From positions 1 through 6,235 of the forward strand of contig LKUF01000196.1 of NCBI GenBank assembly GCA_001412335.1: 6,235 nucleotides of DNA, given 5' to 3'. Below, one piece after another: positions 4,376 through 6,235 of the stretch; the stretch's first letter is position 1; every line of letters starts with the position of its first letter. The stretch is from Methanolinea sp. SDB (GTDB lineage: Archaea > Halobacteriota > Methanomicrobia > Methanomicrobiales > Methanospirillaceae). A model generated the notes under the pieces. It had not been told where the DNA came from. It worked only from the letters and a program-made list of their open reading frames with translations, and searched no databases. A program made the position numbers and the translations under genes.

Positions 4376-6235
4376 CCCCCGTATCCATGACTGTATCCGC
4401 AAACGAGGGTTTGAGGAGCTCTCCGAGGTCCAGTCGAGATCCATTCCCCTGGTGGTTGAAGGAAAAAACCTCGTCCTGATCGCTCCGACGGGGACCGGAA
4501 AGACCGAGAGCGCGATGCTTCCCGTCTTCAATGCGATGCTCCGCGAGCCTCCCGCAGGATTTACGACACTATATATTACACCTCTCAGGTCCCTGAACCG
4601 CGATATGCTCTCCCGCCTGGAATGGTGGGGAAGGGAGCTTGGTATCCGCATCGGCGTCCGTCATGGGGACACGACACAGACCGAACGCCGCCGCCAGGCC
4701 CTCTCGCCACCGGACCTCCTGATCACGACGCCGGAGACGCTCCAGGCGCTCTTCATGGGCAGGGTATTGAGAAAGCACCTGAAGAACGTCAGGTACGTCA
4801 TCGTTGACGAGATCCATGAACTTGCGGCAGGCAAGAGGGGTGTCCAGCTCTCTGTTGCTCTCGAACGCCTTGTCAACTACGCAGGCGAGTTCCAGAGGAT
4901 AGGCCTCTCGGCAACAGTCGGAAATCCCGGAGAAGTTGGGAGGTTCCTGTGCGGGAAGAGAGAGTTTTCTGTCGTGGAGGTCCCTGTTGCAAAGAACCTG
5001 GAGATAGGGGTCTCCTTTGTCGGGGATTCATTCGAGAAACAGTCCGCCTGGGTCTCTGATACGATCGACAGACACCCCTCCACGCTCATCTTTGTAAATA
5101 CCCGGGTGACTGCGGAGGCGCTTGGACACCAGCTGTATTCAAGGGGCGATGTCGAGGTGCACCACGGCTCCCTTTCGAGGGAGGTGCGGATCGATGCCGA
5201 AGAGCGGTTCAAATCGGGCGCGTTAAAAGCCCTGATCAGCACGTCTTCGATGGAGCTTGGCATAGATATCGGCCACATCGAGCACGTGATACAGTTTGGG
5301 TCGCCACGTGAAGTCTCACGGCTGGTGCAGCGGGTGGGACGGGCCGGCCACCAGCTCAACGCGGTATCGAGGGGTACCATCCTTGCCACAGGGTTCGACG
5401 ACCTCCTGGAGTCAGCGGTGATCTCCAGGAGGGCGAGGGCGGGTGAAGTGGAGGATGTCGCACCCCATTTCATGGCAGCGGATGTACTGGCAAACCAGGT
5501 CGCCGCGATCGCAGTGGAATATGGCGAGATACAGGTGGAAGCGATCCGGCGGATCCTCGAGAGATCCTACCTGTTTGCCGATACGGGGGGCCTCCTTGGA
5601 GATGTGTGCAGGCAGATGGCGGAGCACCGTCTCATCAGGATAGAGGGTGATTCCGTCATCACCACCAGCCGTGCACGGAGGTACCTTGCACGGAATCTCT
5701 CCATGATACAGGATGAGAAGAAAGTCGGCGTATTCGACATGGTCTCACGCCGGACCGTCGGCACGCTTGACGAGTCGTTTGTCGTGGGCTGGGTCCATAC
5801 CGGTGCTGTCTTCATCACGAAGGGGCAGCTGTGGCGGGTCCTTGACATGGAGAACGGCATAATCACCGTGGAACCCGTCCGAAAGGCCCAGGGTGAGCTT
5901 CCGTCGTGGGAAGGCGAACAGATCCCTGTTCCGTTCGGTGTCGCACGGGAGGTGGGCAGGCTCCGGCGCTCAAGGGAGTTTGGAGGGTACCTGGAGAGCC
6001 GCAATTCGCGCGTATTTGCGGACAGGTTCCTTGGCTCGATGGATGCGAACAGGTCTCCTGTCGCCACCGATGCCACCATCACGCTCGAGAATGCCGAGGA
6101 GGGAGTCGTCTGCAATATCTGTGCCGGCCACAAGGCCAACGAAGCGATTGCGAGGGTCATATCCATCCTCATCTCGGCGCGGTACGGGACGAGCGTGGGA
6201 ATGGAGATCGGGGCATACCGGATATACCTGCGGCT
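4353..6235 (+). CDS. lhr: Lhr-family DEAD/DEAH-box helicase, C-terminus beyond window
   Basis: This is a superfamily 2 ATP-dependent 3'-to-5' DNA translocase and helicase of the Lhr family, used in DNA repair. The first 627 residues are present. RecA domain 1 has a Q-motif-like FEELSEVQSRSIP (20-32), Walker A APTGTGKTE (44-52), TPLRSL (76-81), TPETL (126-130), DEIHE (152-156) and SAT (186-188). RecA domain 2 has FVNTR (247-251), HHGSLS (270-275), STSSMELGIDIG (296-307) and QRVGRAGH (326-333). The winged-helix and Lhr-specific core follow, with LPSWEGEQIPVPFGVAREVG (516-535) as the clearest Lhr mark; its Trp519 is the likely counterpart of the DNA-stacking Trp known in Lhr. Full-length Lhr-core proteins run about 850-950 residues, so roughly 250-300 are missing at the edge. 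Whether it belongs to the archaeal Lhr1 or Lhr2 branch cannot be decided. It overlaps the phosphoesterase by 23 nt. Confidence 0.94.
   Translation, partial: MKTIGQLDPRIHDCIRKRGFEELSEVQSRSIPLVVEGKNLVLIAPTGTGKTESAMLPVFNAMLREPPAGFTTLYITPLRSLNRDMLSRLEWWGRELGIRIGVRHGDTTQTERRRQALSPPDLLITTPETLQALFMGRVLRKHLKNVRYVIVDEIHELAAGKRGVQLSVALERLVNYAGEFQRIGLSATVGNPGEVGRFLCGKREFSVVEVPVAKNLEIGVSFVGDSFEKQSAWVSDTIDRHPSTLIFVNTRVTAEALGHQLYSRGDVEVHHGSLSREVRIDAEERFKSGALKALISTSSMELGIDIGHIEHVIQFGSPREVSRLVQRVGRAGHQLNAVSRGTILATGFDDLLESAVISRRARAGEVEDVAPHFMAADVLANQVAAIAVEYGEIQVEAIRRILERSYLFADTGGLLGDVCRQMAEHRLIRIEGDSVITTSRARRYLARNLSMIQDEKKVGVFDMVSRRTVGTLDESFVVGWVHTGAVFITKGQLWRVLDMENGIITVEPVRKAQGELPSWEGEQIPVPFGVAREVGRLRRSREFGGYLESRNSRVFADRFLGSMDANRSPVATDATITLENAEEGVVCNICAGHKANEAIARVISILISARYGTSVGMEIGAYRIYLR

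Noticed and set aside
4877..5473. Minus-strand ORF of 198 codons
   Set aside because: It lies opposite the helicase motifs SAT, FVNTR and QRVGRAGH. Long antisense frames are expected in GC-rich coding DNA, and the Ser/Arg-rich product looks like a shadow.
5567..6172. Minus-strand ORF of 201 codons
   Set aside because: It is opposite the conserved Lhr-specific region of the helicase and has no recognisable domain.

Overview
The window looks like archaeal DNA, most likely from a methanogen of the Methanomicrobiales type (genus not determinable by eye). The evidence is a GC-rich archaeal replication and repair operon (an RPA-family OB-fold protein, an ICC-type metallophosphoesterase and an Lhr-type helicase), a TTTATATA archaeal TATA box, and a secreted beta-propeller/PKD protein with a Thr/Pro/Ile-rich linker of a kind common on methanogen surfaces. 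No tRNA, rRNA, CRISPR array or mobile element was recognised.

Layout. The left 2.5 kb (1-2525, minus strand) is one large incomplete gene for a secreted protein. In order it has a signal peptide, the N-terminal domain usually found before SBBP repeats, seven consecutive 64-65-residue SBBP propeller repeats, a PKD domain, and a nine-residue tandem repeat (PTTTIPTTS) that runs off the left edge. Its C-terminus and any membrane or wall anchor lie outside the window. Positions 2526-2840 are a divergent intergenic region. It holds a good TATA box for the minus-strand gene, a perfect 12-bp palindrome, two sets of short direct repeats, and a possible 32-codon small ORF with a strong Shine-Dalgarno-like sequence.

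The right 3.4 kb (2841-6235, plus strand) is a tightly packed three-gene operon: RPA-family protein (2841-3614), calcineurin-like phosphoesterase (3611-4375, ATGA overlap) and Lhr-family helicase (4353 to beyond the right edge, 23-nt overlap). The overlaps imply co-transcription and translational coupling. The inferred joint role is single-strand DNA handling and repair: ssDNA binding, nucleolytic or phosphoesterase processing, and 3'-to-5' translocation and unwinding. The association of the phosphoesterase with Lhr recurs in bacterial repair clusters, and that of the RPA-family protein with the phosphoesterase recurs in haloarchaeal rpa operons.

The two halves appear functionally unrelated and share only the divergent promoter region. 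No clearly new system is visible. The points most worth a second look are the three-gene repair operon lacking the usual ssDNA-binding RPA partner alongside it, the complete seven-blade propeller, and the structured intergenic region with its possible small ORF.
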